Below, piece after piece: positions 19,269-27,601 of a DNA stretch of 64,000 bases; positions within the stretch are counted from its first letter, which is position 1; every line of letters begins with the position of its first letter. The notes under the pieces are model-generated. The model did no database searches and had not been told where the DNA came from. It worked only from the letters and a program-made list of their open reading frames with translations. The stretch is from Ruegeria sp. AD91A (GTDB lineage: Bacteria; Pseudomonadota; Alphaproteobacteria; Rhodobacterales; Rhodobacteraceae). The stretch is from NCBI RefSeq assembly GCF_003443535.1, contig NZ_CP031946.1, forward strand, positions 2,746,501 through 2,810,500, in the 5' to 3' direction. A program made the translations under genes and the position numbers.

Positions 19269-19784
19269 ATGACGCGCATCGTTTCTTTACTCTTGACTTG
19301 CTTTGTCGCGCTAGCGGCATGTACAGACACCGGCACCACAACCATTGGTGCGGACGGCCGCCCGCTGCCAACGGTTTATAAAATTCGCGGCAACCCGGAA
19401 AAACTGCAGTTTCGTATGGTTGATTCGGTCAATGCCCTGCGACAGGCCCAAGGTTTGCAGCCTGTCCAGCTGAACGCGCAGCTGAACGCGGCTGCGGCGA
19501 CTCATTCCAAGGACATGGCCCGGCAGAACCGGCCCTGGCACTTCGGGTCGGACGGGTCCTCTCCGATTGATCGGGCTGCACGGGTCGGCTATTTCGGCAC
19601 GTTCCTCGGTGAAGCCATTTCCGAGACCTATGAAACCGAAACGGAAACCCTTGCCGCGTGGATGCAGGAGCCCGGGCCGCGTGCAGTCATCATGGACCCC
19701 AAGGCCACTCAGATGGGGTTCGCCTGGCATCAGGAAAACGGCGGCAAAATCTGGTGGACGCTGGAAATGGGTACTGGCGGCTGA
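19269..19784 (+). CDS. CAP-domain (SCP/PR1-like) lipoprotein
   Basis: A 171-residue protein with a lipoprotein signal (MTRIVSLLLTCFVALAAC, lipobox cysteine at 18) and a CAP domain: VNALRQAQGLQPVQLNAQLN, AATHSKDMARQNRPWHFGSDG with the metal-site histidines, and GEAISETYETETE. Bacterial CAP proteins of this kind are cell-envelope proteins of poorly known activity. The ATG at 19269 gives the lipobox; an upstream ATG at 19212 does not. Confidence 0.86.
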   Translation: MTRIVSLLLTCFVALAACTDTGTTTIGADGRPLPTVYKIRGNPEKLQFRMVDSVNALRQAQGLQPVQLNAQLNAAAATHSKDMARQNRPWHFGSDGSSPIDRAARVGYFGTFLGEAISETYETETETLAAWMQEPGPRAVIMDPKATQMGFAWHQENGGKIWWTLEMGTGG

Positions 19785-19809
19785 TGCTGAATATGGATTC
19801 AATGAAATG

Positions 19810-19838
19810 GCCCCCGATTTTCGGGGGTCTTTTTTTTG
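19810..19838 (+). terminator. Rho-independent terminator
   Basis: A CCCCCG/CGGGGG stem with an A/T loop is followed by TCTTTTTTTT, 26 bases after the CAP-domain gene. It lies just before the stop of convergent ptsN. Confidence 0.93.
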
Positions 19839-19842
19839 CAGT

Positions 19843-20307
19843 TTATGCCGCTTGCATAGATTGTGCTTCGGTCAGGATCGCATAGAGTTTGACCGGATCA
19901 GGGTTCGCCCGAAGCTTGGTGCACACCGACGTGTCCCTCAGCGTGCGCGACACAAGGGCCAGCGCTTTGAGGTGATCGACCCCGGCCTCTTCCGGTGCAA
20001 ACAGTGCAAAGGCAATGTCTACGGGTTGACGATCCACCGATCCGAAGTCGATGGGCTTTTCCAGCATGACGAATACGCCCGAAACCGAATCAAGCTCGGG
20101 CAAACGCGCGTGCGGAAGCGCCACGCCATGCCCCACGCCGGTTGGGCCCAGGCTTTCCCGCTCAAGCAGACAGTCGACGACTGCCTGAGAATCGAGGCCC
20201 AGATTAGCGGCCGCGACATCGCCGATTTCCTGAAACAACCGCTTCTTGCTGGAAGCGGCGGACAATACACGTACTGCTTCGGGCTTCAGTATGCTCGAAA
20301 GCTCCAT
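19843..20307 (-). CDS. ptsN: PTS IIA-like nitrogen regulatory protein (EIIA-Ntr)
   Basis: Phosphoacceptor of the nitrogen phosphotransferase system, 154 residues. It begins MELSSILKPEAVRVL; GVGHGVALPHARLPEL (about 62-77) holds the phosphorylated histidine. It follows the hibernation factor gene as in many proteobacteria, where the rpoN-hpf-ptsN neighbourhood is common. The start at 20307 matches the family N-terminus; a longer frame to 20415 is not family-like. Confidence 0.95.
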   Translation of the reverse strand: MELSSILKPEAVRVLSAASSKKRLFQEIGDVAAANLGLDSQAVVDCLLERESLGPTGVGHGVALPHARLPELDSVSGVFVMLEKPIDFGSVDRQPVDIAFALFAPEEAGVDHLKALALVSRTLRDTSVCTKLRANPDPVKLYAILTEAQSMQAA

Positions 20308-20326
20308 GATAACGCTCCATGGCACA

Positions 20327-20346
20327 GCACCCGCCTCGGCGGGTGC
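20327..20346 (-). terminator. Hairpin between hpf and ptsN
   Basis: A 9-bp perfect stem GCACCCGCC/GGCGGGTGC with a minimal loop lies between the stop of hpf and the start of ptsN. There is no T tract, so it is more likely a processing or attenuating hairpin than a full terminator. Confidence 0.5.
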
Positions 20347-20365
20347 GGCGCCGTATTCCTGCCTG

Positions 20366-20929
20366 TCAAGGATCAATCCAGCCGATGTTGCCGTCTTCGC
20401 GACGATACACGACATTCAATCCATCCTTGTTCTCATTTCTGAACACCAGCACCGGGGCACCGGCAAGTTCCATTTGCATCACGGCTTCACCAACGCTCAA
20501 AGATGGGATTTTTGTTTCCATCTCAGCCACAATCATGGGCTGCAGCGATTCGGGTTCATCGGCCGTGTCCGATTCGTCAGAGGCGAGGATATAAGAGGAC
20601 GCCCCAAAGAGTTCAACCGGTTCGGACCGATCCTTGTGGTGGTCCTTCAAACGACGCTTGTAGCGCCGCAGTTGTGTTTCCATTTTGTCGCAGCATGCCT
20701 CGAACGCCGCATATATTTCGGTTGCGTGCGCCTTGGCCTGGGCGGTCAGCCCGGTAGACAGGTGCACTGTTGTTTCGCATACATATTCATGCGCTGAACG
20801 GGAAAAGACGACATTGGCATCCGTAGGCCGCTGGGCATATTTGCCCACAACCTCGCCCAGTTCGGTCTGCACGTGTGTCTGCAGCGCCGCACCGATGTCG
20901 ATCTGTTTTCCGCTGATTTGGTAACGCAT
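20366..20929 (-). CDS. hpf: Ribosome hibernation-promoting factor, long form
   Basis: Binds and inactivates ribosomes as dimers in stationary phase. It has 187 residues: an N-terminal S30AE/HPF domain (MRYQISGKQIDIG to about 100), an acidic and charged linker, and a C-terminal dimerisation domain with LSVGEAVMQMELAGAPVLVFRNE and NVVYRREDGNIGWIDP at the very end, the mark of the long form. An AAGGAG site 7 bases before the ATG at 20929 sets the start. Confidence 0.95.
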   Translation of the reverse strand: MRYQISGKQIDIGAALQTHVQTELGEVVGKYAQRPTDANVVFSRSAHEYVCETTVHLSTGLTAQAKAHATEIYAAFEACCDKMETQLRRYKRRLKDHHKDRSEPVELFGASSYILASDESDTADEPESLQPMIVAEMETKIPSLSVGEAVMQMELAGAPVLVFRNENKDGLNVVYRREDGNIGWIDP

Positions 20930-21181
20930 GTGATCTCCTTCACAATTCACACCCATTCTGACGTCACGTTACGCGACGAACTTGTTTTTATCGGGTGGGG
21001 GGTCGAGACACTTTCCGCGGTTGCCTTAAAACCAGCCCTTCAACGAAGGGACATCGATCTCCAGACTGGAACCGGTTAAATGCCATGGGACAATTGAGGC
21101 AAGAGACGACGGAAGAGTCAATCAAAACAGGTGTGTATATACGCGATTTCCGTCATGCATCCGACGCAGGCCAGCACAAGC
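20930..21181. other. Intergenic space upstream of hpf
   Basis: About 250 bases between lptB and hpf with no convincing gene. It must hold the hpf promoter. A small hairpin CCCTT-CAACG-AAGGG at 21036-21050 is the only structure I see; I could not find a sigma-54 site or an RNA gene. Confidence 0.5.
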
Positions 21182-21940
21182 CTATGAAATACGGAAGTTT
21201 TCGCCCAGATAGACCCGGCGTACATTTTCGTTCTCGACGACTTCATCCGGTGTGCCGGACATCAGAACCTGCCCGTCATGCAGAATGTAGGCGCGGTCGA
21301 CAATTTCCAGCGTTTCCCGCACGTTATGGTCGGTGATCAGAACACCGATTCCTCGTTTTTTCAGGTCGGCAACCAGATGCCGGATATCGCCGACACTGAT
21401 CGGATCAACGCCTGCAAACGGTTCATCCAGCAGAAGGTATTTCGGGTCTGCGGCCAAACACCGCGCAATCTCAACGCGGCGACGCTCACCGCCGGAAAGG
21501 GCAAGGGCTGGCGCACGGCGCAGGTGTTCAATCGAGAAATCCGACAACAGCTCTTCAAGCCGTTCTTTCCGCCTGTGTGAATGAGGGACAGTGATGTCCA
21601 GTACCGCAGCGATATTGTCCTCGACGCTCATGCCTCGAAAGATCGACATCTCCTGCGGCAAATAACCAATGCCCATCCGCGCGCGCCGGTACATCGGCAA
21701 AGTCGTAACATTCTGGCCATCTATAGTGACTTTACCGGCCTCAGGGAAAACGAGCCCGGCCACGGAATAAAATGTTGTGGTCTTACCCGACCCGTTGGGT
21801 CCCAACAGGGCAACGACTTCGGACCGGTCCAGCGTCATCGAGACGTCGCGGATCACCGTTTTTTTCCGGTAAGACTTCCGCAGCTTCTCAATTCGCAGCC
21901 CGGAACTGCCTTCGGCCACTGACAGGTTGGGTCGCGCCAT
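21182..21940 (-). CDS. lptB: LPS export ABC transporter ATPase LptB
   Basis: Cytoplasmic ATPase that drives lipopolysaccharide transport with LptFG. The 252 residues contain Walker A GPNGSGKTT (about 48-56), the signature ALSGGERRRVEIA, Walker B LLLDEPFAGVDP and the switch histidine in ITDHNVRETL. The start at 21940 (ATG) shares one base with the lptA stop; a TTG one codon upstream is also open. It is the last gene of kdsD-lptC-lptA-lptB. Confidence 0.96.
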   Translation of the reverse strand: MARPNLSVAEGSSGLRIEKLRKSYRKKTVIRDVSMTLDRSEVVALLGPNGSGKTTTFYSVAGLVFPEAGKVTIDGQNVTTLPMYRRARMGIGYLPQEMSIFRGMSVEDNIAAVLDITVPHSHRRKERLEELLSDFSIEHLRRAPALALSGGERRRVEIARCLAADPKYLLLDEPFAGVDPISVGDIRHLVADLKKRGIGVLITDHNVRETLEIVDRAYILHDGQVLMSGTPDEVVENENVRRVYLGENFRIS

Positions 21941-22431
21941 CAATTGTTTCCCTGTTGAAGGATCGTTTTGACGCGTCCGGTCATTGTGGCTGTGCCCGTC
22001 GTAAGATTGGCGTTCATCTGGTCGCCGCTGATGATGCTGGGACCTTGCGTCAGCAGGACATTACCCTTCATGACGATCACACCGGAATCGATTGTGTATT
22101 CTGCCCAATCGCCCTCCGCAGCATCCGGCGGGCTGACCAGAACAACATTTTCGGTGGCTTCCATCCGTTCGATGGCCGAGCGTTCCTCGTTATAAATCAC
22201 CAGAACCCGTTCGGCAGTCAGCCGCATTTCGCCCTGAACTACGATGACATTTCCGAGGAATTCGGCAGACCCGTCCTCCTGATTGACGTTCAGTGTTTCG
22301 GATGTCACCTCGACCGGAAGGCTCGGGTCGGCATTAGCAGAACCAAAAGCCACCTGCGCCTCTTGCGCAGTTGCGGGAGCGGCACCTGCAACCAGAGCCA
22401 GGCACAAAGGAACAAATCGAAAATCGAACAC
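21940..22431 (-). CDS. lptA: LPS transport periplasmic protein LptA
   Basis: Periplasmic bridge protein of the Lpt machine, 163 residues, with a signal peptide (FVPLCLALVAGAAPATA) and an OstA-like beta-jellyroll containing VTSETLNVNQEDGSAEFLG and GNVLLTQGPSIISGDQMN. The start codon is GTG. It lies 3 bases after lptC and overlaps lptB. Confidence 0.92.
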   Translation of the reverse strand: MFDFRFVPLCLALVAGAAPATAQEAQVAFGSANADPSLPVEVTSETLNVNQEDGSAEFLGNVIVVQGEMRLTAERVLVIYNEERSAIERMEATENVVLVSPPDAAEGDWAEYTIDSGVIVMKGNVLLTQGPSIISGDQMNANLTTGTATMTGRVKTILQQGNN

Positions 22432-22434
22432 AGG

Positions 22435-23034
22435 TTATCTTTCTGCTTTTTCAGGCTCGTATACCAGCTTCACACCGTCTGTAAAAACAATATGGACCGG
22501 TCCGCCCTTTTTTTCAGCCCCGAAGGTCATGCGTCCGGCGGAAAAGTTGCCGATCGGCCCGGTTCCATTTACCCGCCCCGGAGTGTCGCCCCGGATTTCG
22601 TCCAGCGACGTGTTGAGCAGATCCGTTGTGACTTTAAGACCGTCAGCGGTTGTAATTACCACATCGCCAACGAAAGTTGCCGTGCCCTCATCTGGGCGGA
22701 TCAAACCTGAATTGGAGTCCAGAAATATCGTTCCGCCACTGAGAAGCCCCAGACGTCCCCGAAACTCGGATGCGGTCGGGGTTTCGTCTTCGCTGCCCTG
22801 CTTTGCTTGGGTGGCCTCAATCTGAACATCTTCGCCTTTGCGGGTTGTCCCGCGATATTTCGGCTGAGTGACCACCTGCTGCGCCAGCCGCTCGTCAATG
22901 TCTTTCTCAGCAAATGGCACCGACACGTTGGTTTCGATGCTGCGGGACAGTAAGAACACGGTGGACAGCATCAGAATGGCCGCAAGCGGCAACAGAACCT
23001 TCAGGAACTGTACCATGCGGGAATACCTGTCCAC
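22435..23034 (-). CDS. lptC: LPS export protein LptC
   Basis: Inner-membrane anchored Lpt component, 199 residues: one transmembrane helix (about 9-28, FLKVLLPLAAILMLSTVFL) and a periplasmic jellyroll domain. The GTG start at 23034 has a GGGAG site 7 bases upstream; an ATG at 23016 is the alternative. The assignment rests on fold type, size and position between kdsD and lptA, as LptC sequences vary widely. Confidence 0.88.
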   Translation of the reverse strand: MDRYSRMVQFLKVLLPLAAILMLSTVFLLSRSIETNVSVPFAEKDIDERLAQQVVTQPKYRGTTRKGEDVQIEATQAKQGSEDETPTASEFRGRLGLLSGGTIFLDSNSGLIRPDEGTATFVGDVVITTADGLKVTTDLLNTSLDEIRGDTPGRVNGTGPIGNFSAGRMTFGAEKKGGPVHIVFTDGVKLVYEPEKAER

Positions 23035-23045
23035 TTCAGTCTCCC

Positions 23046-24014
23046 TCAGCCCAGACCGACGCGCAGGCAGTCGTGGATATGCAGAAGGCCCAGGGGCTGA
23101 CCTGATGAAGCCTCGTCAACCACGAAAAGAGATGTGATTTTGCGATCATTCATGATCGCCACCGCCTCTTCGGCCAATGCGCCCGGTATTATGGTGGTCG
23201 GACTGGCCGTCATGACCTGCTCGGTCGTTTTATCCAGAAGACCGTCCATGTGCCGGCGCAAGTCACCGTCAGTAATGATACCCGACAACTGCCCCTGCGC
23301 ATCCGTTACACCGGCCACGCCGAAACCCTTTTGGCTGATTTCGATCAGCGCATCGCTCATCGGGGTGTTCGCTGCGACCAGAGGCAGGGCGTTGCCGGTA
23401 TGCATCAGGTCACCCACGGTGCTCAGCCGCGCTCCCAACTTGCCGCCGGGGTGGAAGGCACGGAAATCCTCGGGGCGGAAATCGCGATACTTCATCAGCG
23501 CAATGGCCAGCGCATCGCCCATGGCAAGAGTCAGCGTCGTAGAGATCGAAGGTACCATGCCAAAACCGCAGGCCTCACCCATTGATGGGATCAGCAAATG
23601 CACATCCGCCTGTTTCATCAACGTGCTTTCTGGCTTGCTGGAAAGCCCGATCAGCGGAATGCCAAAGCGGCGCGTAAAGGCCAGCAGGTTGGCCAGCTCA
23701 GGCGCTTCGCCGGAATTCGATATCGCCAGCACCACATCGTCTTTGGAAACCATCCCCAGATCGCCATGGCTGGCCTCGGCCGGGTGCACGAAATAGGCAG
23801 GCGTTCCGGTACTGGCCAGAGTGGCGGCAATCTTGTGGCCGATATGGCCCGATTTTCCGATACCACTGATGATGATGCGCCCGGTGGCTTTCAGGATCAG
23901 ATGCACGGCCTCGGCAAAATGTTCGTCAAGGCTGTCGGCCAGAACGTCCAGCGCACGGGCTTCATCGGTAACGACCTGGCGGGCGGTTTTCAGAAATGCT
24001 TCGGTGTCGGTCAT
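23046..24014 (-). CDS. kdsD: Arabinose-5-phosphate isomerase (KpsF/GutQ family)
   Basis: Converts ribulose 5-phosphate to arabinose 5-phosphate for KDO synthesis. It has 322 residues: a SIS domain (GRIIISGIGKSGHIGHKIAATLASTG split around 45-70, then HGDLGMVSKDDVVLAISNSGEA) and two CBS domains in the C-terminal third. The start at 24014 overlaps the rnd stop (ATGA). Next to lptCAB, a lipopolysaccharide role is well supported. Confidence 0.94.
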   Translation of the reverse strand: MTDTEAFLKTARQVVTDEARALDVLADSLDEHFAEAVHLILKATGRIIISGIGKSGHIGHKIAATLASTGTPAYFVHPAEASHGDLGMVSKDDVVLAISNSGEAPELANLLAFTRRFGIPLIGLSSKPESTLMKQADVHLLIPSMGEACGFGMVPSISTTLTLAMGDALAIALMKYRDFRPEDFRAFHPGGKLGARLSTVGDLMHTGNALPLVAANTPMSDALIEISQKGFGVAGVTDAQGQLSGIITDGDLRRHMDGLLDKTTEQVMTASPTTIIPGALAEEAVAIMNDRKITSLFVVDEASSGQPLGLLHIHDCLRVGLG

Positions 24015-24625
24015 GAGTGTGCAAAGATATCCGTTTCGGGCCAACCGGCGAGGTCCAGCTTCGCACGCATCGGCAGGAAATCAAAACAGGCCTGCGCCAT
24101 CTCGGTCCGGCCCTCGCGCGCCAGCCGCTTGTTCAACTCGTCCCGCAGGCGGTGCAGATAAAGAACGTCCGAGGCCGCATAGTCCAGCTGCGCATCCGTC
24201 AGGATTTCAGCGCCCCAATCGCTCATCTGCTGTTGTTTCGATATATCCACGCCAATCAGTTCCTGACACAGGTTCTTCAACCCGTGCCGGTCGGTGTACG
24301 TGCGCACCAGCCGGCTGGCGATCTTGGTGCAGTAAACCGGTGCGGCCAAGGCGCCAAAGGTGTGATACATCGCGGCGATGTCGAAACGCCCGAAATGGAA
24401 CAGCTTCAGGACATCGGGGTTTTCCAGCATGGCACTCAGGTACGGGGCCTCGGTCTGGCCCTTGTCCACCTGGATGATATGGCTGTTTCCGTCACCTCCT
24501 GACATCTGGATCACGCACAGGCGGTCGCGATGCGGGTTCAGCCCCATGGTTTCACAGTCAATGGCCACAACCGGGCCCAGATCCAGCCCATCCGGCAGAT
24601 CGTTTTTGTACAAATGGTTCGCCAC
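24011..24625 (-). CDS. rnd: Ribonuclease D-like 3'-5' exonuclease
   Basis: DEDDy exonuclease of 204 residues, the short alphaproteobacterial type without HRDC domains. Catalytic motifs are VAIDCETMGL (Exo I), LFHFGRFDIAAM (Exo II) and LDYAASDVLYLHRL (Exo III, Tyr type). I prefer the GTG at 24625, which begins VANHLYKNDLPDG where the family begins; a longer frame to 24760 would run into the promoter of the divergent metal regulator. It heads the rnd-kdsD-lptCAB unit. Confidence 0.9.
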   Translation of the reverse strand: MANHLYKNDLPDGLDLGPVVAIDCETMGLNPHRDRLCVIQMSGGDGNSHIIQVDKGQTEAPYLSAMLENPDVLKLFHFGRFDIAAMYHTFGALAAPVYCTKIASRLVRTYTDRHGLKNLCQELIGVDISKQQQMSDWGAEILTDAQLDYAASDVLYLHRLRDELNKRLAREGRTEMAQACFDFLPMRAKLDLAGWPETDIFAHS

Positions 24626-24727
24626 GCGACTATTCCTTTGTGCGATATCGCCCCCGAGATAGGCGGTTTGGTCCCCAAACTCAACGCCGTCCAAAAGTCG
24701 CGGGCCATTCGATGCCAAATCCTTGAC

Positions 24728-24756
24728 CTTATCCCCATCGGGGGGATATGGATAAG
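24728..24756. promoter_or_regulatory. Probable operator for the CsoR/RcnR-type regulator
   Basis: Two nested inverted repeats: an outer CTTATCC/GGATAAG and an inner ATCCCC/GGGGAT with a G/C tract, ending 2 bases before the regulator start codon. A G/C tract flanked by A/T inverted repeats is the known operator layout of CsoR/RcnR/InrS proteins, so self-repression is likely. Confidence 0.65.
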
Positions 24757-24758
24757 CC

Positions 24759-25016
24759 ATGTCAAATCACGCCCACCAGTCACATCCACAGATCACGGCC
24801 CGGCTGAAGCGGGCCCATGGGCACCTGGCCAAGGTCATTGCCATGCTAGAGGGGCAGGCTCCCTGTTCGGACGTCGCACAACAGCTGTTTGCTGTTGAAA
24901 AGGCCGTCACCAATGCCAAACGCGTTTTGATTCATGATCATATCGAACACTGCCTGTCCTCTGACGACGATGGTAGCGGGATCGAAGATTTCAAAGCGAT
25001 CACAAAGTACCTCTGA
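24759..25016 (+). CDS. CsoR/RcnR-family metal-sensing repressor
   Basis: All-helical DNA-binding repressor of 85 residues. The metal-site residues of the family are visible: C36, H61 and C65, with H64 beside them, and extra histidines in the N-terminal arm (H4, H6, H9) and in HGH (20-22). The Cys-His-Cys set is that of copper CsoR and of nickel InrS; the N-terminal histidines are more like the nickel and cobalt sensors. The downstream His-tailed MFS exporter, 3 bases away, favours nickel or cobalt. The operator-like repeat just upstream supports autoregulation. Confidence 0.86.
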   Translation: MSNHAHQSHPQITARLKRAHGHLAKVIAMLEGQAPCSDVAQQLFAVEKAVTNAKRVLIHDHIEHCLSSDDDGSGIEDFKAITKYL

Positions 25017-25019
25017 GCC

Positions 25020-26339
25020 ATGCTGAGTATTCTGAGAAACCGCACCTACCGCCACCTTTTCGCGGCCCAGATCGTCGCCCTGACCGGAACCGGGCTGGCC
25101 ACGGTCGCCCTTGGGTTGCTCGCCTTTGATCTGGCCGGGAATGCTGCGGGCCTTGTCCTTGGCACGGCACTGACGATCAAGATGGTGGCTTACGTCACCG
25201 TTGCCCCTCTCGCTGCTGCATTTGCCGAGCGTCTGGATCGGCGCAAAATGCTGGTCGTGCTGGACCTGATCCGCGCTGCTGTTGCAGTGTGCCTGCCGTT
25301 CGTAACCGAAATCTGGCAGGTTTATGTGCTGATCTTCGTGCTGCAATCGGCCTCGGCAGGCTTCACACCCGCCTTTCAGGCAACGATTCCGGATGTGCTG
25401 CCGGACGAAGCGGAATACACCCGTGCATTGTCGCTGTCGCGTCTGGCTTACGATATGGAAAGCCTGCTGAGCCCAATGTTCGCCGCAGCATTGCTTCTGT
25501 TGGTCAGCTTCAACAGCCTGTTCTGGGGCACTGCGCTGGGTTTTGTTGCATCGGCAATGCTGGTTGTCTCGGTTGTGCTCCCGTCACCCAAACCAAGCAA
25601 ACCCCGCGGCATCTATGACCGCACCACACGTGGCATTCGTATCTATCTGAAAACACCCCGGTTGCGCGGGCTGCTTGCTCTCAGCTGGAGCGCGGCAGCG
25701 CTGAGTTCGATGGTGATCGTCAATACCGTGGTCATCGTGCGCGCCAATCTGGGCCTCTCGGAAAGCGCCGTGGCCATTGCCCTGGCCGGGTTCGGAGGCG
25801 GATCAATGCTGGCGGCCTTTACCTTGCCCCGCCTTCTGGATCGGATCGAGGACCGTCGGGTCATGGTCGCAGGCGCCGTTTTTGCCACAGGCTCCATGGC
25901 CGTCGCCGCGATGCTGGCCGCAACTGTTCCCATGTCGCTCGGTCTGCTGACCGTGTTGTGGGCACTTACCGGTTTTGGATACTCCACCACACTTACACCT
26001 TCGGGCCGCCTTTTGACCCGGTCGGCCCATCCCGAGGATCGCCCTGCCGTCTTCGCCGCGCAGTTTACCCTGTCGCATGGTTGCTGGCTGGTTCTTTACC
26101 CGCTGGCGGGGTGGCTGATGACCGTGTTTGGTCCGACCGTGACACTCAGCAGCATGGCGACGCTGTCCGTGGCGGGCGTCGTCGGTGCAATCAGCCTTTG
26201 GCCGCGCCTTGATCAAGAGCCGATCACCCACGATCACCCCGACCTGCCGCCCGATCACCCGCATCTGGCCGGGTCAGGCCCACACGCGCATCCGATCATC
26301 ATCGACGATCTGCACCCGCGCATCCCACGCGAACCTTGA
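25020..26339 (+). CDS. MFS exporter with His-rich tail, probable metal efflux
   Basis: Major facilitator superfamily protein, 439 residues, about 12 membrane segments with the loop motif AERLDRRKM after the second helix. The last 40 or so residues form a hydrophilic tail with repeated His, Asp and Pro (THDHPD, PDHPH, PHAHP), as in the nickel exporters NreB and NrsD. It is cotranscribed with the metal-type repressor. Function is inferred from tail and partner; copper, zinc or cobalt cannot be excluded. Confidence 0.82.
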   Translation: MLSILRNRTYRHLFAAQIVALTGTGLATVALGLLAFDLAGNAAGLVLGTALTIKMVAYVTVAPLAAAFAERLDRRKMLVVLDLIRAAVAVCLPFVTEIWQVYVLIFVLQSASAGFTPAFQATIPDVLPDEAEYTRALSLSRLAYDMESLLSPMFAAALLLLVSFNSLFWGTALGFVASAMLVVSVVLPSPKPSKPRGIYDRTTRGIRIYLKTPRLRGLLALSWSAAALSSMVIVNTVVIVRANLGLSESAVAIALAGFGGGSMLAAFTLPRLLDRIEDRRVMVAGAVFATGSMAVAAMLAATVPMSLGLLTVLWALTGFGYSTTLTPSGRLLTRSAHPEDRPAVFAAQFTLSHGCWLVLYPLAGWLMTVFGPTVTLSSMATLSVAGVVGAISLWPRLDQEPITHDHPDLPPDHPHLAGSGPHAHPIIIDDLHPRIPREP

Positions 26340-26391
26340 GCAAGGGCTTCTATCTGATCTAAACCCGGAATGACCACGAACCGGAGCCCCA

Positions 26392-26820
26392 ATGGACCAG
26401 CTTGACCGTCGCATCATCGCCGCCCTGCAGACCAATGCACGCGCCTCGACCACGCAGATTGCGACCACGCTGGGTGTCGCCCGGACAACCGTGCACGAGC
26501 GAATCAACCGGATGGAACAGCGCGGCCTGATCGAAGGGTATTCCGTGCGTCTCGGGTCCACGGAAGACACACCGAAAGTGCAGGTCATCGTCATGCTCGA
26601 GGTACAGCAGAAGGAAACCACCCGGATCATCAGGCGGCTCGAGGCCTACCCGGAGGTCAAACTATGCCTTTCGATCAACGGAGAATTCGACCTTATGCTA
26701 TCGGCAGAGGCGCCCAGGCTGGAAGATCTGGACATTCTGGTCGACGACCTGGCGAAGATTCCCGGTGTCCTGCGCACCAATACCAGTGTCGTGTTCGGGC
26801 GCAGGATCGACCGAAACTGA
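26392..26820 (+). CDS. Lrp/AsnC-family transcriptional regulator
   Basis: A 142-residue regulator: an N-terminal helix-turn-helix (LDRRIIAALQTNARAS, then IATTLGVARTTVHERI) and a C-terminal ligand-binding RAM domain. It begins 52 bases after the MFS gene and may be read through from it. The amino acid it senses is unknown. Confidence 0.9.
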   Translation: MDQLDRRIIAALQTNARASTTQIATTLGVARTTVHERINRMEQRGLIEGYSVRLGSTEDTPKVQVIVMLEVQQKETTRIIRRLEAYPEVKLCLSINGEFDLMLSAEAPRLEDLDILVDDLAKIPGVLRTNTSVVFGRRIDRN

Positions 26821-26893
26821 AACGGCGATAACTCTCTGTAAACCGATCGTTGGCTAGCTTGGCCGGGATAGATCAGAATCCCGGACCGGCAGA

Positions 26894-27592
26894 ATGCCAA
26901 ATCAAAAGATCCCGCTTGTTCTCATGTTGTTGCATGTGCTTTTGGCGCAGGCAGGATTTGCCATGCCAGATGCCAAAGCCGGTGACCTGTGCGATCAGGC
27001 CGCGCGCCGCGCCGCTCTGTCCGAAGGCGTGCCCTTGGACGTGCTGCGCGCCATCTCGCGCGTTGAAACCGGGCGCGCACTGGACGACCGGTTGCAGCCC
27101 TGGCCCTGGACGATCAATGTCAACGGTCAGGGGTACTGGTTCAAGTCCGAGGTCGAAGCCAAGGCCTACGTGTTCAAAATCTTCAAAACAGGCAAGCGTA
27201 GCTTTGATGTCGGCTGTTTTCAGATCAATTATCGCTGGCACGGGAAAGCCTTCCGTTCGATAGACGCGATGTTCGATCCCGATGAGAACGCAACCTACGC
27301 CGCCCGGTTCCTGAATGGCTTGTATGCCGAGCTTGGATCGTGGCCCGCGGCCGCGGGGGCATATCATTCCCGCACGACATCCCTTGCCAAAGCTTACAAA
27401 GGGCGATTTCAAACGGTGCTGGCACAGCTCGAAGGCACGTCCAAAACCCGGGTTGCGACCACGCCCCGCGATCCGTTCACCGGGGCCGAGCTCCCCTTGA
27501 TCCCGATGCAGACCGCTACGCCCCACACCGGGGCGCTGGGGTCTCTGGTGCCAGCCGCAGGCACCGCAACCGCGTTTATCGCCTTCAATTAG
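26894..27592 (+). CDS. Lytic transglycosylase-like protein next to flhA
   Basis: Secreted protein of 232 residues with an SLT-type domain: a signal peptide to about residue 24, then VLRAISRVETGRALDD with the catalytic glutamate (about E56), VGCFQINYRWHG and the ATYAARFLNGLY helix. It cuts peptidoglycan glycan chains. The flhA start codon is 10 bases after its stop, so it belongs to the flagellar operon and probably opens the wall for the rod, like SltF of Rhodobacter sphaeroides. The C-terminal 60 residues are Thr/Pro/Ala-rich and unlike the domain. Confidence 0.82.
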   Translation: MPNQKIPLVLMLLHVLLAQAGFAMPDAKAGDLCDQAARRAALSEGVPLDVLRAISRVETGRALDDRLQPWPWTINVNGQGYWFKSEVEAKAYVFKIFKTGKRSFDVGCFQINYRWHGKAFRSIDAMFDPDENATYAARFLNGLYAELGSWPAAAGAYHSRTTSLAKAYKGRFQTVLAQLEGTSKTRVATTPRDPFTGAELPLIPMQTATPHTGALGSLVPAAGTATAFIAFN

Positions 27593-27601
27593 GAGTTTCG
27601 C

